Source: Stictocephala bisonia (Eukaryota; Arthropoda; Insecta; Hemiptera; Membracidae). Taken from it: a stretch of DNA of 64,000 nt. The translations under genes and the position numbers were made by a program. Location: positions 62,001 through 126,000 of the forward strand of contig JAQJVL010000252.1 in NCBI GenBank assembly GCA_035578905.1. Direction: 5' to 3'. This document shows positions 37,296 through 52,200 of this stretch, in pieces; the stretch's first letter is position 1; every line of letters starts with the position of its first letter. The notes below the pieces were generated by a model. The model was not told where the DNA came from. It saw only the letters and a list, made by a program, of their open reading frames with translations, and made no database searches.

Positions 37296-40200
37296 CTGCA
37301 AAAAATACCGTTAAAAAGTGTGATTAATAACAAAAGGTAACATAATTATGTCTCTCTTCTTGTTATATTTCCGTCCAAGTTGCCATGAGTATATTGCTTA
37401 CTTGCACAGGTTTGACATCACTTCACATCTAGTGGGCATATGGATGTTAATAGTTGTAAGAGCTAAGAGTCTTGCCAGAGGGATTTGAATCCCAACTGAA
37501 ATACGGCCTGTGCTGAGAATGAGGAATGGAACCAAGTACTTTCCTTCCGATGGCCATGTCCTTCATATAAAAAAAAAAAAAAAAAAAAAAAAAAACATGG
37601 ACCCTGGGAATAAGATTTGGCGCCAGTGAGCTGAATATAAAGAGTGATTTATCTTATTCTAATTGATATATTATTTTATACATATATACATATACATATA
37701 TATAGCATTATTAACAAATATATTTATATTTGTACTAGATATTATGGTTTAAAAACCTATGATTTATTGATTGTTGTCTTTTTATATTATTGGTATATTT
37801 ACTTGATAGCAAATCTAACACCACGAATATAAATTTAATTCTTAAAAGTTTTCATTTATGCTTGAGGTATCCAAACAACTTCAGGCTTGATTCACCAGTT
37901 TGCCTTAGATGTAGATTTGACTTAAAACATGCACAAAAAAATCCTAGTTTGAAGTAATATTTTTTTATCTGACATGAGAACAACTTGATGATCTTCATCT
38001 TAAAATTCTTATTCTAGTCAGCTTAAATATAAATGAAATTTGTGTTTTACAGTAAACTAACTAGCTCATGAAGAACAGCCCAATTATGTTTAATAATGTT
38101 TTGGGAATGTATTACCTTTAGGGAAAGTAACATTGATGTGGGCGGACTGCATTCGTACAGCTGTAGGCCTCTTGAGTACCAGCACCCTGCGGCCATCCGT
38201 CCTTTCTATAAAATAAATATAATTTATCTATTAGTTACCTTCTTGATTTTACGTGTAATGTAGCCTCCTTTATTTTTGATTTTATTACAATAGAATTAAA
38301 ATGGCGTTTCTCTAAGGAAATATGATTAAATAATTAAAAATGTTTTAAAAATACTAATTTTGGCGCACAAGATAAAAATTCCATGGATTTTGATTCAATG
38401 GAAAAAAATACTAGTCTGATTACAACAGACTAGTAATTTTTCATTTATTTTCCTCTTATCCTGTTTCCTATATAGACCAGAAATTAAGCTAATATTTCGC
38501 TCCATTGGTAGGATCAAAATGTATATTAAATCAACCTGAGATTGACAAAATCTTAATAATATGTCATTAGTTGCACTTTATATTAATTGATGAATCTTTA
38601 TTTTTATTATGCCTGATTAAATGGTGTCAATTTAATATACAATACAAATGAACAATTATCACAAACAAAATAATTAACGGTACATTTTCTGTTGTATGAT
38701 ATTCATTTGTATTTTATTTCCGCCAACGTGTAATACGAGGGCCGTTCAGAAAGTAACCTCCGGTTGCTCATAGAATAGGAAGTGGAGGGGATAGTGCCAC
38801 CATAGTAGCGTTGACGCGCAGGTCTCTTCAGTCGGCATCCAGCCGTGGTACTGTGAAGGTCGTCCGAGTGCTAGTTCGTTTTCTGTAGCTTGTGAAAATG
38901 GCGTCTGTCATAGAAAGTCCTGCCAAATGTAAGGTGCGATCTGTCATTCGATTTTTTACAGCCAAGCAGTATTCAGCGGCAGCCATTCATAGAGAATTGT
39001 GCACTGTGTATGGATCAAACAATCAACGCAGATTCATACGTTGAAACTTTAAAAAACCTATGAAGGGCAATTCAGAACAAACGACGCGGTTTATTGTCGT
39101 CTGGCGTCATTTTCCTTCATGACAACGCCCGACCCCACAGTGCTCGAAAAACCAAAGACCTTCTTGAACAATTTCAATGGGATGTTTTTAGCCATCCACC
39201 ATACAGCCCAGATTTAGCTCCCAATGACTTTCATCTGTTCATGCACTTGAAGAAATGGCTGGGCTCTCAGAAGTTTGAGGACGATGAGGAACTCAAGAAT
39301 GCAGTCTCTGGCTGGCTCAAGGCACAGGCGGCCGATTTTTATTCTGAAGGGATTTGTAAGTTAGTGGAAAGATATGATAAGTGTTTGAATGTTTTTGGAA
39401 ATTATGTTGAAAAATAGCTGAAAGATGTAGTTTTAAGATGTATATAATAAAATATTTTTAATTATGTCTGAGTTTTATTTAAAGCACACCGGAGGTTACT
39501 TTCCGAACGGCCCTCGTATGTTCATAAAAGAGCAATTTAATATAAGTCTACTTTTTTGTTGGTCACATTAACCCTACAGCTGCCAATGAACTAGGTCTAT
39601 ACAGTAAGGGAGTTTTATGCTATTTACATGGTAATTTAAAAAAAATCAAAAACAATTTTTTTTGTAATATGACAAATATGTAAAAAATATGCATATATGA
39701 TAATATATAAAATATGCATAAACTATTTTTATTTCTAAAGTAACAGAGACTGTCACTGAGCAACTGTCAGTCTCATGCTCAACAGCTGTCATCATTGCTG
39801 AGAAATAATACTATGGAAAAACAAAGACTAATAAATAAAAATAAAGGGATAGAGTTGCTCATACGTATACCAAATTAAACATTTGATTCTAAGCTTTAAA
39901 ATGGTATATAACAAACGTAGTTCCTACTCACGATGTACTAACCAAAAATCGGCATCAGTCACATTGTGACCGATGGCAGTTGGCGAACAGCCTCTACCGA
40001 TCACCATGTGATTGATCGGCAGTTAGAGGGTTAACACAATATATTGAATCTTAATTTTTATTGTATTACTATTAGATATGTAATGATTAAGTAAAATTTA
40101 CCCCAAAGTTCTTAAAAACCAAAATATTTTAATAGAATATGTAATTACTATGCTAAGGTTTCACTTATCTACTTTTCAACTTGGCTTGTCTTGCAGAGTT

Positions 40201-43200
40201 AGCCTTTTGTTTTAGTACAACTGTGACCAAGAAGAGTTAAACTTAATGTTAGTTAATGTGTAATTCTAATATTTCTTCTTGAATATACCTTTAGGGGCTG
40301 GAGGAGAAATGGACGCTTTGCTTTTTTTAGACTCTTTTTCACTTTTTTGAAGCTTTCCCTCTTTCTTGGATTTTTTCCTGTAAAAAGATAATATAAGTGT
40401 ATTCTAAATCAAATGAAACAAGCAATCATAAATACTACCTACGAAATAAAAGCAGTCTTTCTTAATGTGGGGAAGTTATTATTACATTTGGAAAAGTATT
40501 TATTTAGAAGGTTTTCTTATTCATTGAAATGTCTTAGGTATAAAATCTGTTCCTCTTATCTATTTAGATGTGACTCTATAAGGGCCTTGACATGATATCA
40601 TGAAATGCAAAAATGTAAGAAAAGAAATGATCACAAAAGACATTTTGTGTTGATTGCCATCAATATACTTTAAAGAAACACCATCAAACTTTATAAGATA
40701 GTAAATTTTTGATGCCTCCAGACTTTCCAACTATCAGTAAAATAGGTATATTTATTGCTTTACTAAATAAAAAAAAAATTAACGTTTATTTTGGGAAACA
40801 TTGTTGGTTAGGCAAATGTTCAAATACAGTTCCTAAAGTTTCCCGATTTTCTGTTTTTCAGGTTGTGGACACTCTGGTTTACTATTACAGATCATGCATA
40901 ATAGTAATAATAGCCATTGCTATGGACAAATATTTTACAATTCTACATGAGTTGCATTATACTGTACATATAATAATAAGCTCAATTTAAAATGTAAATT
41001 TATACTCACTTTCCTAAGGCACTCTCGAAAGCAGATTGTAGTAACCTTGCAGGCAGCTTTTCATGTAAAGACCCCGCCTGTGAAAGAACACAATTTCAAA
41101 AGATTTGTTTTGTATAACTTATTCAAAGGTCTGGTAAGGTATATTTTATTTATAATATTTAACAAGTGAAGTCTAACAACTTAAATGTTAACAATGTAAG
41201 TGAAGTTAACAAGTCTAACTTGTTAGATCACCTATTTATTAGAAACACTAGTTTAACATTATAATACAAGAATTTATTTTCAATATACAGTCTTTTAAAA
41301 TAAATCAATGTCTTCCATCGAAAAGCTTTAAAAAAAAACTTATTTCTCTGCTCAATATAACAGGCTTGATAGGTTATTTTCAACAAGTAAAATTTCCAAT
41401 AATATTTGAGCTAAATCACTCCCTTTTCAGTTAGACTGCCCGAATACACAACATAATTCTGTTTATCTTTTCAAAATTGAGTTGAAGAGAAGACTTAAAA
41501 GTACAGAAAAATTTTCATGGGAAGAAGTGGGTTACACAGGATGGAGAAGGGAGCGATAAGAGGTGCTGCTGTGTGAGACAATGTAGCAGACTATACTATC
41601 CTATCACTAAAGTACGGCTGGTCCCCCACTGCTGGCTGTAATCAGACTTCCCTAGCTGACGACGACAAGTCATTCTAATTAATAACTTTCTCTTTGTGTT
41701 CAAAATGATTAGTTACACTCCTATGTGTAAACAAAATAAATAGTTTTTTATCAGTATAATACGTGTTGGTGCATATACGGTACAAGTGAACGTCACACAA
41801 CACAAATATATTACAATATATATTTGTATTGTGTGACGTTCACTTGTACTTTATAAAAAAAGTAATCAACATTTTTTTGGAATTGCTCGTAACTAGTTTA
41901 CTAGACTCGACTTTTAAGACAGTGAACATAGCTCCCAAGCTACCACTGCATGCGCAACGCACATACAACCTGACGCTTCTTCACATGAAAATCAACATTT
42001 ACTAACTCACCTTCAATAAAAAGCGAAATCTATACTTGGTCTTTACTATAAATTCTTAAATAAATAAATACAAGCATTCTTTCATCCATTAACCCCTTTA
42101 TTTAATATACTCATATAACACACCAAAATAAAACCAGAAAACTACAAAAATATGTAGAGTGTAATATATATTCACATTTTTGGCACGTGACAATAATAAA
42201 AAAGTAAAATTTTGGGAGTTTATAAATAATGAAAGAGTAAATTTGACAATCTCTGCATTTACAAAAGTATGTACCTCAAATACAAGGACTATTAAAAGAG
42301 TACATTTTTATACTAGCTGCAAAGCACAGCGAGTAATAGTAAATATTACATTTGTCTTTGACAAAGAGACAATTTATTAAATCATACTGTGCCAGGGGAT
42401 GAAACAGGTTTTTACAACAGTATAGAAAAATAAAACAAATTCACAACATAAGCCATGGGCCCTTAAAGTACTGACATTTGAGACTCTCCTTTATTTATTT
42501 TTAAGAAGAGTGTAAAGCAATTTGACCACCTTAATTCATTGGTGGCAGAGTTCTCTGACATGGGCATTGAAAACTTATTCTTTGTTTTGACACCTGTGTT
42601 AATGTATGAGGAAGATAGAAAAATAAGTGCAAGCTGACAAATATCTTTATGGTGTATATAGGTGGGTGAGATGACTCAGTGGTCAAGTCTTCAGACTGTG
42701 GAATCCAAGATTTGAACAGAACTAACAGTAAGTACTTCATTTATAGAATTAAGCTGATGCAGTCCTTAGGTCCATATGAACTGGCAAGTGAGTTTGAAAA
42801 AATGAAAGACTAGTGGAAATGAAATAATTGTTTAGCAGTGAATTAAATAAGGTTTGATATATTACTACTAGGAAACAACACAAAGAAAAGAAAGTCAATC
42901 AGAAAAGAAAGTGTTACAGTAAATAAAAAATTAAATGACGTTTTAAAATTTCTGTAAGATGGGATTAATTGGCAGTTGGAGGCATGCTTAGGCATTTGGA
43001 CCTAAGGGTCAGGCACACCATAAAGGAGTCTTGCGCTGCTTTGATGGTCAAAAATATATAATTGTTTTTAAAATGTTATTCAAAATCTCAGAGTAACAGA
43101 TTATTGAGTTCGAAAATTATGTAGTAGGAATTTTTGTTGTAAAATATTATTACTGTAGCTGATTTTATTGTAAACCAGTATGAAAATAGGCTGTAGAAAT

Positions 43201-46200
43201 TATGGGAATTACTGTTGCTGAATTATATTAAAATAAAAGATTGATTCTTGCAATATCAGTGGAAATTGTGGATTTAAAATAAATTATTGTAGATTTAATT
43301 TTTATCAAGGTTAATAAAACGTTTGAGGACCTTCACTCCAGGGTAATTGTCGTGGCTAAACAATATTATAGTGAATGAATATTGTTAACTAGTTGTCAAA
43401 ATAAACTGTCTTGTGACAGCTGGTAAGTGCCATTTTCAATTTATTTATTTCTGATTGTTTAGACATGAAAGATCTGAGACAGTCTAATGTAATACGTGGC
43501 TTATAGATATTTTTAAAAAACTTACCTTTGTAAGTCTTTCTTCTCTGCGCCGACTCAGCTCAGCTCGCAGATCTCCATCTTCCCTCTCCTTCCGTTCTTC
43601 TACTGCTTCGTGTTCAGGGCTTCGTTCCTGCTTTGCTATTGGGGGACTTGCTGGCTTGCTCTTACCACCAGTTTTCTTCTCTATAGGTAGGGGGCTTACA
43701 GCTGCAACTCGCTTATGATTCTCTCCTGCAATTCAGTTAACATGAAATAACAATGCAATAAACAGAGATAGCTTGGCCTTTCCTCATTGAGATTGAATCC
43801 TCCAATGCAAGGTCTCACACCATTAACATCTACCCACAAAAAAGCATTCTATCACCCCATTAAGGTCTACCTAAGTGTTAATGTCTAGTATGTTTTGTTC
43901 CTATGATGTACTGCTTGTAAGTGCATGTATCATAATTAGTTTTGTATTTGTGCATTTCGGTAATTTGACCATAATACACTACACGTAAGAAGAGTGAAAT
44001 ATGTGAACATTGCTCATGTAGTATCAGAAGTTAGTCAAAAAATTTGTCTCTGTATCAAAAAGTAACCTTAAAACTGAAAGTAAGTAGTATTTCATTAATC
44101 AATATAATTACAGTTACAAAATTTTAAAATATTTTACAAAACACTATTTTTTTCATTAGTAAAAAACAAAACTAATACTGTGAGATCTCGTACCAAAATC
44201 TTAAGGGGACAGAAGAATATTTGTGCTATAAAGGTATTTATGCTTGGTAGGAAACCAAGATTCTTAAAAATGAGGTTGTATTATTAAAAATTACCAGCCA
44301 AAAGTAGACAACCACCAGACAAAGGGTTAACCATGTTTAACACATATTGACACTACATTTATGTTCTTGGGCTTGTCTGGTGAGTAGGGATGACGTTTAT
44401 CAATCCTCAGTCCACCCATTAAAAATTACCAGCCAAAAGTAGACAACCACCAGACAAAGGGTTAACCATGTTTAACACATATTAACACAACATTTATGTT
44501 CTTGGGCTTAGACTTGTCTGGTGAGTAGGGATGACGTTTATCAATCCTCAGTCCACCCATTAAAAATTACCAGCCAAAAGTAGACAACCACCAGACAAAG
44601 GGTTAACCATGTTTAACACATATTGACACTACATTTATGTTCTTGGGCTTGTCTGGTGAGTAGGGATGACGTTTATCAATCCTCAGTCCACCCATTAAAA
44701 ATTACCAGCCAAAAGTAGACAACCACCAGACAAAGGGTTGACCATGTTTAACACATATTAACACAACATTTATGTTCTTGGGCTTAGACTTGTCTGGTGA
44801 GTAGGGATGACGTTTATCAATCCTCAGTCCACCCATTAAAAATTACCAGCCAAAAGTAGACAACCACCAGACAAAGGGTTAACCATGTTTAACACATATT
44901 GACACTACATTTATGTTCTTGGGCTTGTCTGGTGAGTAGGGATGACGTTTATCAATCCTCAGTCCACCCATTAAAAATTACCAGCCAAAAGTAGACAACC
45001 ACCAGACAAAGGGTTAACCATGTTTAACCCTCCTGTTGTTAATTGCCGATGCATCGGCAATTTAGTACGTCTCGTAAATGTTAATTGCCGATGCGTCGGC
45101 AACTGTGCAGTCCATTGTTACATATGCTATTCTGGCATTATCGTTCCGTCAATAATACTCTATGTGGTATCAATCGAAACAGGAGATGATACCGAATAAT
45201 CGATAGTTGAATATGATCGATTACACGCATCGAGAGAATTGTGATTTGTTTACAAAATAGCTGTAACAGTCAGTGAAGGAGGATCGGCCATGTTGTCTCG
45301 CCGGTGTTTACGTTTGTTTTTTGTCCTTTCCAATTTTTGCTGAGCAAATCATTTGTATATATTGTATACATTTTTAAAGTTTACTAAATTTTGAACAAGA
45401 TGGCTATCCTGGATTTGTTTGTTTGTGTTATTTTATTTCTATGGTAACAGTGAAAACTTTTCTAAACCAACGAAAAAAAAGTTTTCTTCAGTTTTGGATG
45501 CACAAAATTTTTCAAAATGAAGGTATGTACATAAAACATATTGTAAAATATTCAGTGTAATATAACAAATAAAATGATATATAATAGTATGTATTTTTAA
45601 TAAAAAATAAATTTAATATTATTTTTCAAACAAATGTCTGGAAATCAAGCTCATGTTGACTCGGTGTTTACGTTTGTTTTTTGTCCTTTCCAATTTTTGC
45701 TGAGCAAAAAATTTGTATATATTGTATATATTTTTAAAGTTTACTAAATTTTGAACAAGATGGCTATCCTGGATTTGTTTGTTAGTGTTATTTTATTTCT
45801 ATGGTAACAGTGAAAACTTTTCTAAAACAACGAAAAAAAAATGTTTTCTTCAGTTTTGGATGCACAACATTTTTCAAAATGAAGGTATGTACATAAAACA
45901 TATTGTAAAATATTTAGTGTAATATAACAAATAAAATGATATATAATAGTATGTATTTATGATAATAAATATATTTTATATTATTTTTCAAACAAATGTC
46001 TGCAAATCAAGCTAAATCCGCCTAACATTTTGAGGGTACATAGTCAACACTAGGAGGGTTAACACATATTTACACTACATTTATGTTCTTGGGCTTGTCT
46101 GGTGAGTAGGGATGACGTTTATCAATCCTCAGTCCACCCATTAAAAATTACCAGCCAAAAGTAGACAACCACCAGACAAAGGGTTAACCATGTTTAACAC

Positions 46201-49200
46201 ATATTGACACTACATTTATGTTCTTGGGCTTGTCTGGTGAGTAGGGATGACGTTTATCAATCCTCAGTCCACCCATTAAAAATTACCAGCCAAAAGTAGA
46301 CAACCACCAGACAAAGGGTTAACCATGTTTAACCCTCCTGTTGTTAATTGCCGATGCATCGGCAATTTAGTACGTCTCGTAAATGTTAATTGCCGATGCG
46401 TCGGCAACTGTGCAGTCCATTGTTACATATGCTATTCTGGCATTATCGTTCCGTCAATAATACTCTATGTGGTATCAATCGAAACAGGAGATGATACCGA
46501 ATAATCGATAGTTGAATATGATCGATTACACGCATCGAGAGAATTGTGATTTGTTTACAAAATAGCTGTAACAGTCAGTGAAGGAGGATCGGCCATGTTG
46601 TCTCGCCGGTGTTTACGTTTGTTTTTTGTCCTTTCCAATTTTTGCTGAGCAAATCATTTGTATATATTGTATACATTTTTAAAGTTTACTAAATTTTGAA
46701 CAAGATGGCTATCCTGGATTTGTTTGTTTGTGTTATTTTATTTCTATGGTAACAGTGAAAACTTTTCTAAACCAACGAAAAAAAAGTTTTCTTCAGTTTT
46801 GGATGCACAAAATTTTTCAAAATGAAGGTATGTACATAAAACATATTGTAAAATATTCAGTGTAATATAACAAATAAAATGATATATAATAGTATGTATT
46901 TTTAATAAAAAATAAATTTAATATTATTTTTCAAACAAATGTCTGGAAATCAAGCTCATGTTGACTCGGTGTTTACGTTTGTTTTTTGTCCTTTCCAATT
47001 TTTGCTGAGCAAAAAATTTGTATATATTGTATATATTTTTAAAGTTTACTAAATTTTGAACAAGATGGCTATCCTGGATTTGTTTGTTAGTGTTATTTTA
47101 TTTCTATGGTAACAGTGAAAACTTTTCTAAAACAACGAAAAAAAAATGTTTTCTTCAGTTTTGGATGCACAACATTTTTCAAAATGAAGGTATGTACATA
47201 AAACATATTGTAAAATATTTAGTGTAATATAACAAATAAAATGATATATAATAGTATGTATTTATGATAATAAATATATTTTATATTATTTTTCAAACAA
47301 ATGTCTGCAAATCAAGCTAAATCCGCATAACATTTTGAGGGTACATAGTCAACACTAGGAGGGTTAACACATATTTACACTACATTTATGTTCTTGGGCT
47401 TGTCTGGTGAGTAGGGATGACGTTTATCAATCCTCAGTCCACCCATTAAAAATTACCAGCCAAAAGTAGACAACCACCAGACAAAGGGTTAACCATGTTT
47501 AACCCTTTGAGTGCCAACGTCCGTATATACGGACGTCGGCGATTTATGCGAGAAATGCCAACGTCCGTATATACGGACGTCGGCAATTTATGCGAGAAGT
47601 GCCAACGTCCGTATATACGGACGTTTCGTTTTCGATTTATGCTATCATTATATATTATCTAAATCATTGCATTCTGGGTCCGTTGCAAAGATAAAGATGT
47701 ATTTATATCGAAAAAAATAATGTTCGAATATTATTTGATATTCTATGCAGTAGCTCTGTTGACGAAAATCAAGTTGCTTTTGCGTCATTGAGTCAGCTGA
47801 CTGGCTTTGTTTATATATATTGCTCAGTCGGCATTTGTGTTCTTGTGTAAACAGTATAAATATCACTCTTTTTCTTTTATTTGTTAGTTTTACAGTTGTT
47901 AGTTATTTGTGTTTAGTTATAAGTTGTTATTTACATTACAAAATGAAAAGAGTTAGACCTAATTCACAAATAAGTGATGGAACAGTAGGTCAAATAATGG
48001 CATATATATAAAATATAATGTGTAGATATTGTAAATAAAGGGAACATTTTATATTTTCTTAGATCTAAATATGTATTAGGTTCATAAACTTTATAAAAGA
48101 AAGTGTTTTTATTCATGTATGCTATTTTTAGAAATAATATTCTCTGAGTACCTACAGGACACAAAAAGTGTGACTTTGTGAGTTTTACAGTTTTTTGAAG
48201 AACGGCAATAACTTTTTTATTTTTCAGTGAATTTCAGTGTGTTTTTTTTATTTTGTTCATGAACATATATACTTTGACACCCTGCTTACTAGTGATGATT
48301 ATGGAATTTTTTAAAAATCAAAAATGATGCTCAAACTTGGAAATTTGAAAAAAAATATTTTTCGTAAGTAGTTTTTTATGTTATAAAAAGTTTTTAATTA
48401 CACATAATGTTGTCTAATGTAACATTTCCATTTAAAGCAGTCTTTATTGGTTATAGCAAAAAAAGAAATAAGTAATTTGGTTCATAAATACTTGAGAAAT
48501 AACCGTTTTAGCAAACTCTTACAAAAAATGCAAATTAGGCCTGGCACTTTATGCATACTCATATAGAAAATACCCCGGCACTTTTAGCATAGCAAAATGA
48601 AAAATGACCTGGCACTCAAAGGGTTAACACATATTGACACTACATTTATGTTCTTGGGCTTGTCTGGTGAGTAGGGATGACGTTTATCAATCCTCAGTCC
48701 ACCCATTAAAAATTACCAGCCAAAAGTAGACAACCACCAGACAAAGGGTTAACCATGTTTAACACATATTTACACTACATTTATGTTCTTGGGCTTGTCT
48801 GGTGAGTAGGGATGACGTTTATCAATCCTCAGTCCACCCATTAAAACATCTAAATCAGGTAATAACTTCAAAAAGCATATCTAAGGATTAGTAACTAACT
48901 AAAAGAAAAGACACTTGGTGCTTTGTCTCCCCACAATTAATGAATAGTTTTCCCCTTGCTATCTCAATCGCGGTACCAAGTGTTACTTGCTGCGCTTGGG
49001 TACTTCTCCGTCTGTGACTCATGATTAATCCTACAGTAACATTAGTAGGTCAACTATACAATAATTGTATGGTGATAAATATACCGTTAAATATAACAAA
49101 ACAAAATTAATTAGTTTTGTTTTTACCCGTTTTAGTTATTTAATATGATGTTGCACTATTTAAAAAAAGGCTTCTTATCTATAGGAATAGAGTTTTGGAA

Positions 49201-52200
49201 ATTCATTTCTTAGTGCAACTCAATGATGCAAAATCTTCATTGTCTCAAAATTTCAAGTTGATCGAGCATACAGTTTTAGAGAAATTGTGATGAGCCAGTC
49301 AGTGAATAGCATTCAAACACATCCTGCACTTATTATGATGCATCATCCTCGGTGGTTATCACTAAATTTCAGTACTCATAGCTCTTAAGTTTTTTATTTC
49401 TACCAATGATTTGCTTCACTTAGAAACTACCATCCTATTAATGGTTGAAAGTCAACTTTTGCCAAATTAGTCGCAATTCTCAGCATGAAAGCTTTAGCTC
49501 AAATGTGATGAGGTGTGGATGCCAAAGGGTGGCTCATAATCTCATTGTTATTGAGTACTTGTATATTAAAATACACCTCAAAAATCTATTTCTGACGTCT
49601 GTCATTCTCTTAAACAACATTTTCTTAATAACATAGGCCTTAATTCAGCGATTTAGCATGTAAAATCATTTGTACTGTATTTCTAAATGTAATAGAACTG
49701 TAACACCAACATTTAAAACGGAAATTTACAAAAATCAAAAATAACCCTGAGGAATAGTAAGAAACTCATGAGAACCAAACCAGCATTCACAAAAAAATAA
49801 AATGCCAAAATAGAAAAAAAAAAAAAAAAAACAAACGGTGAAAAATCTTTTTTAACATAATCTCACATGTCTTCAAGATAATCAAAATGAGTCTAGAGTT
49901 ATAATTCACATATTATTATTGCTTTTTTTCAAACAAGGTATTAATGATAACAAAGATGTGATTGATTGTACTAATTTTGATTATTGAATTTATATTCATT
50001 TATACTGCTTGCAGATTACTAAGTAAGATTTTTAGCGCCATTTTAAGAATACTAAACCGTATAAAGTAGTTACATTTACAATTTAAAACTTAATAGAATT
50101 ACCACTGATTTAAAAAATACTAACCTTTCTCTTTTAATGTGATTCGTTCCTTGACGGACACCTTTTTATCAATATTTTCTTTCTTGACGACTTTTTCCTT
50201 TTTAGTTTTTACCACTGGTAACAAATCATCATCAGATGACCAAAAAGCAGCAGACAAATCTAGCACATCCTCATTCAAAAAATTATCAATTTCGTCAATT
50301 TCATTATGAACACTCTTTTCATCTTCTAAATGATCGCTGTCATCCTCAACTTTCTTAACTTCAATAGATTCAAGCAACTTCTCTTCTTTTACAACTTTAT
50401 CTTCAACTGGACTAGTTTTTTTGTTTCCCAAACGAATTTTTTTACTAGCTGGTTCAATAACCCTGGTATTTTCGAACTTCCTTCTCCTTGCTTCAAAAAT
50501 AGGATTGTCACAGACTTTGAGGCCTTGTACCTCTTCTTTTGACTCGTCATGCCTCTGTCTATCTGACCTGAAGCTCTCCTTTTCTCTCCTCATAACCTTA
50601 TCTGTTTTTTCTTTTCGTTTCTCTTCACTCTTCTTCTCGTCTCTGTCCCAGATCTTGGAATTTGTTTTTTTCTTGTCTTTAGTGTCCTTGCCAATATCAG
50701 GAGAATAGTTCCTTCTTGGCCTTATCGTTCTATTGTTGCTATTATCAGCTGATTCTTTACGAGGCCTTAAAGGTGACTTGTATCTGGAAAATAACAATTA
50801 TTATTACTAATACTGTATCACTAATTAAACCCCTAATAAAAGAAATAAAAATGCTTTAATGATTTGATTTCAAGTAAGATATGTTTTAAGAACATTCTTA
50901 AAATTATGTAACATTTTTGTTTATAAAAGCATTTGAAATTATTTAATTAAATTTTGTCACTGAATATCTAAAAAAAAATTAGTATACTTACAATATTCCC
51001 ATATTATTAGTTATAACAACTACATTATTTATGAATATCGCCATCAGAAAAGCCTATGGATATTTGACATTGTTTACAATCATAGATAGCATTTACTAAA
51101 AAAATACTTGCAGTGATACCAAGCAATGCTTATATTTTTTTAATGGACTACAATTTAACAAGAGCGCAATACACCTTAATATTGCATGACATAAGGCAGG
51201 GATGGGTTAGTTCCTTAAATCGGTTCTATAGATTCTTGACAACAGAACAGGAACTAATAGAAATATATTTCATAAAATAAACTTGATGGCACTATCCACT
51301 CTTCTGACACTAACTAGGTTTGATGATGATGACCTATCCACCTGTCAACCCAACCTCATAACCCACCATGCACTAAACTTACCCTAAAAATCTTACTATC
51401 TAGTTTACTTTACAATTAAACTAAACGTTTACCTTCGAGAAGATTCCTTGATCTCTCGAGGTGGAGAAGGGCTCAAACTTAAAGATGGAGATCTACTTCT
51501 CCTTTGCTTACTCAAGTCCATTTTGGAACGAGATTCTTTTACGGTGACTGGAGGTGTCCTTCTTTTTGGAGGAGAGTTATTTCTAGGAGATATACTTCGT
51601 TGTTTATGGCGTGGACTTAAGGGTGAATACTTCTTGTATTGAGGCGAAGGCTTTCGTTTTGGACTCAATGAATTTTTCCTATAGCTAAATTCTCTTCTTG
51701 GTGAAGTTTGCCGTCTTTTTGGAGAATAATCTTTCTTCCTTATCGGTGACTTGAAACGTTTGGGAGATGGAGAGGGAGACCTACGTTTGGGAGGGCTCCA
51801 ATAAGGGGGCGATTGCTGACTGTAAGTGGGTTTAGTGGTTTTTCTGTTTCTAGGTGATAAAGAGCAGCGAAGTAAAGGAGACCTAGAACGATACTTTGGA
51901 GATGGTGATCTAGCGGATGCTGATGGTCTATAGACAGGACTCCAAGGTGAAACAGATCGCTTCCGGTAATATTTTGGAGAAGGATCCCTCTGGTTCTTTC
52001 TAGGTGAGAGCGACCTTCTTTTGATAGGACTTGGGGATCTGTTTCTTAGTGAATACTCTCTATCTCTTGATCTATAATAAGGTGATGGAGACCTATTACC
52101 AGGATAGTATCTATCCGATGACTTTCTAAGGGGAGATCTTCTTTCAGGAGTTAATTTCCTTGGAGACTTTCGCCGGGCAGGAGAAACCTGTATTGTGGGT

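Larger units (their letters stand above)
44283..48846 (+). repeat. Tandem array: 10 units of 135 or 141 bp, three interrupted by piggyBac-like elements
   Basis: Unit starts (ATTAAAAATTACCAGCC) at 44283, 44418, 44559, 44694, 44835, 44970, 46140, 46275, 47445 and 48705. Units 2 and 4 are 141 bp (an extra AGACTT after GGGCTT); the others are 135 bp once insertions are removed. Insertions in units 6, 8 and 9 all lie after unit base 58, within GTTTAA-CACAT. A T/G variant (ATATTTACAC or ATATTGACAC) alternates in units 6-10, showing a dimer repeat period there. The array lies in an intron of the RS-rich gene. Confidence 0.92.

Noticed and set aside
44283..48846. CRISPR-like array
   Set aside because: The repeats are directly adjacent 135/141-bp satellite units without spacers; the interruptions are transposons with TTAA duplications.
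50330..50708. Plus-strand frames opposite the RS-rich exons (also 51448-51642 and 52483-52728)
   Set aside because: They are antisense shadows of well-supported minus-strand exons with matching splice phases.
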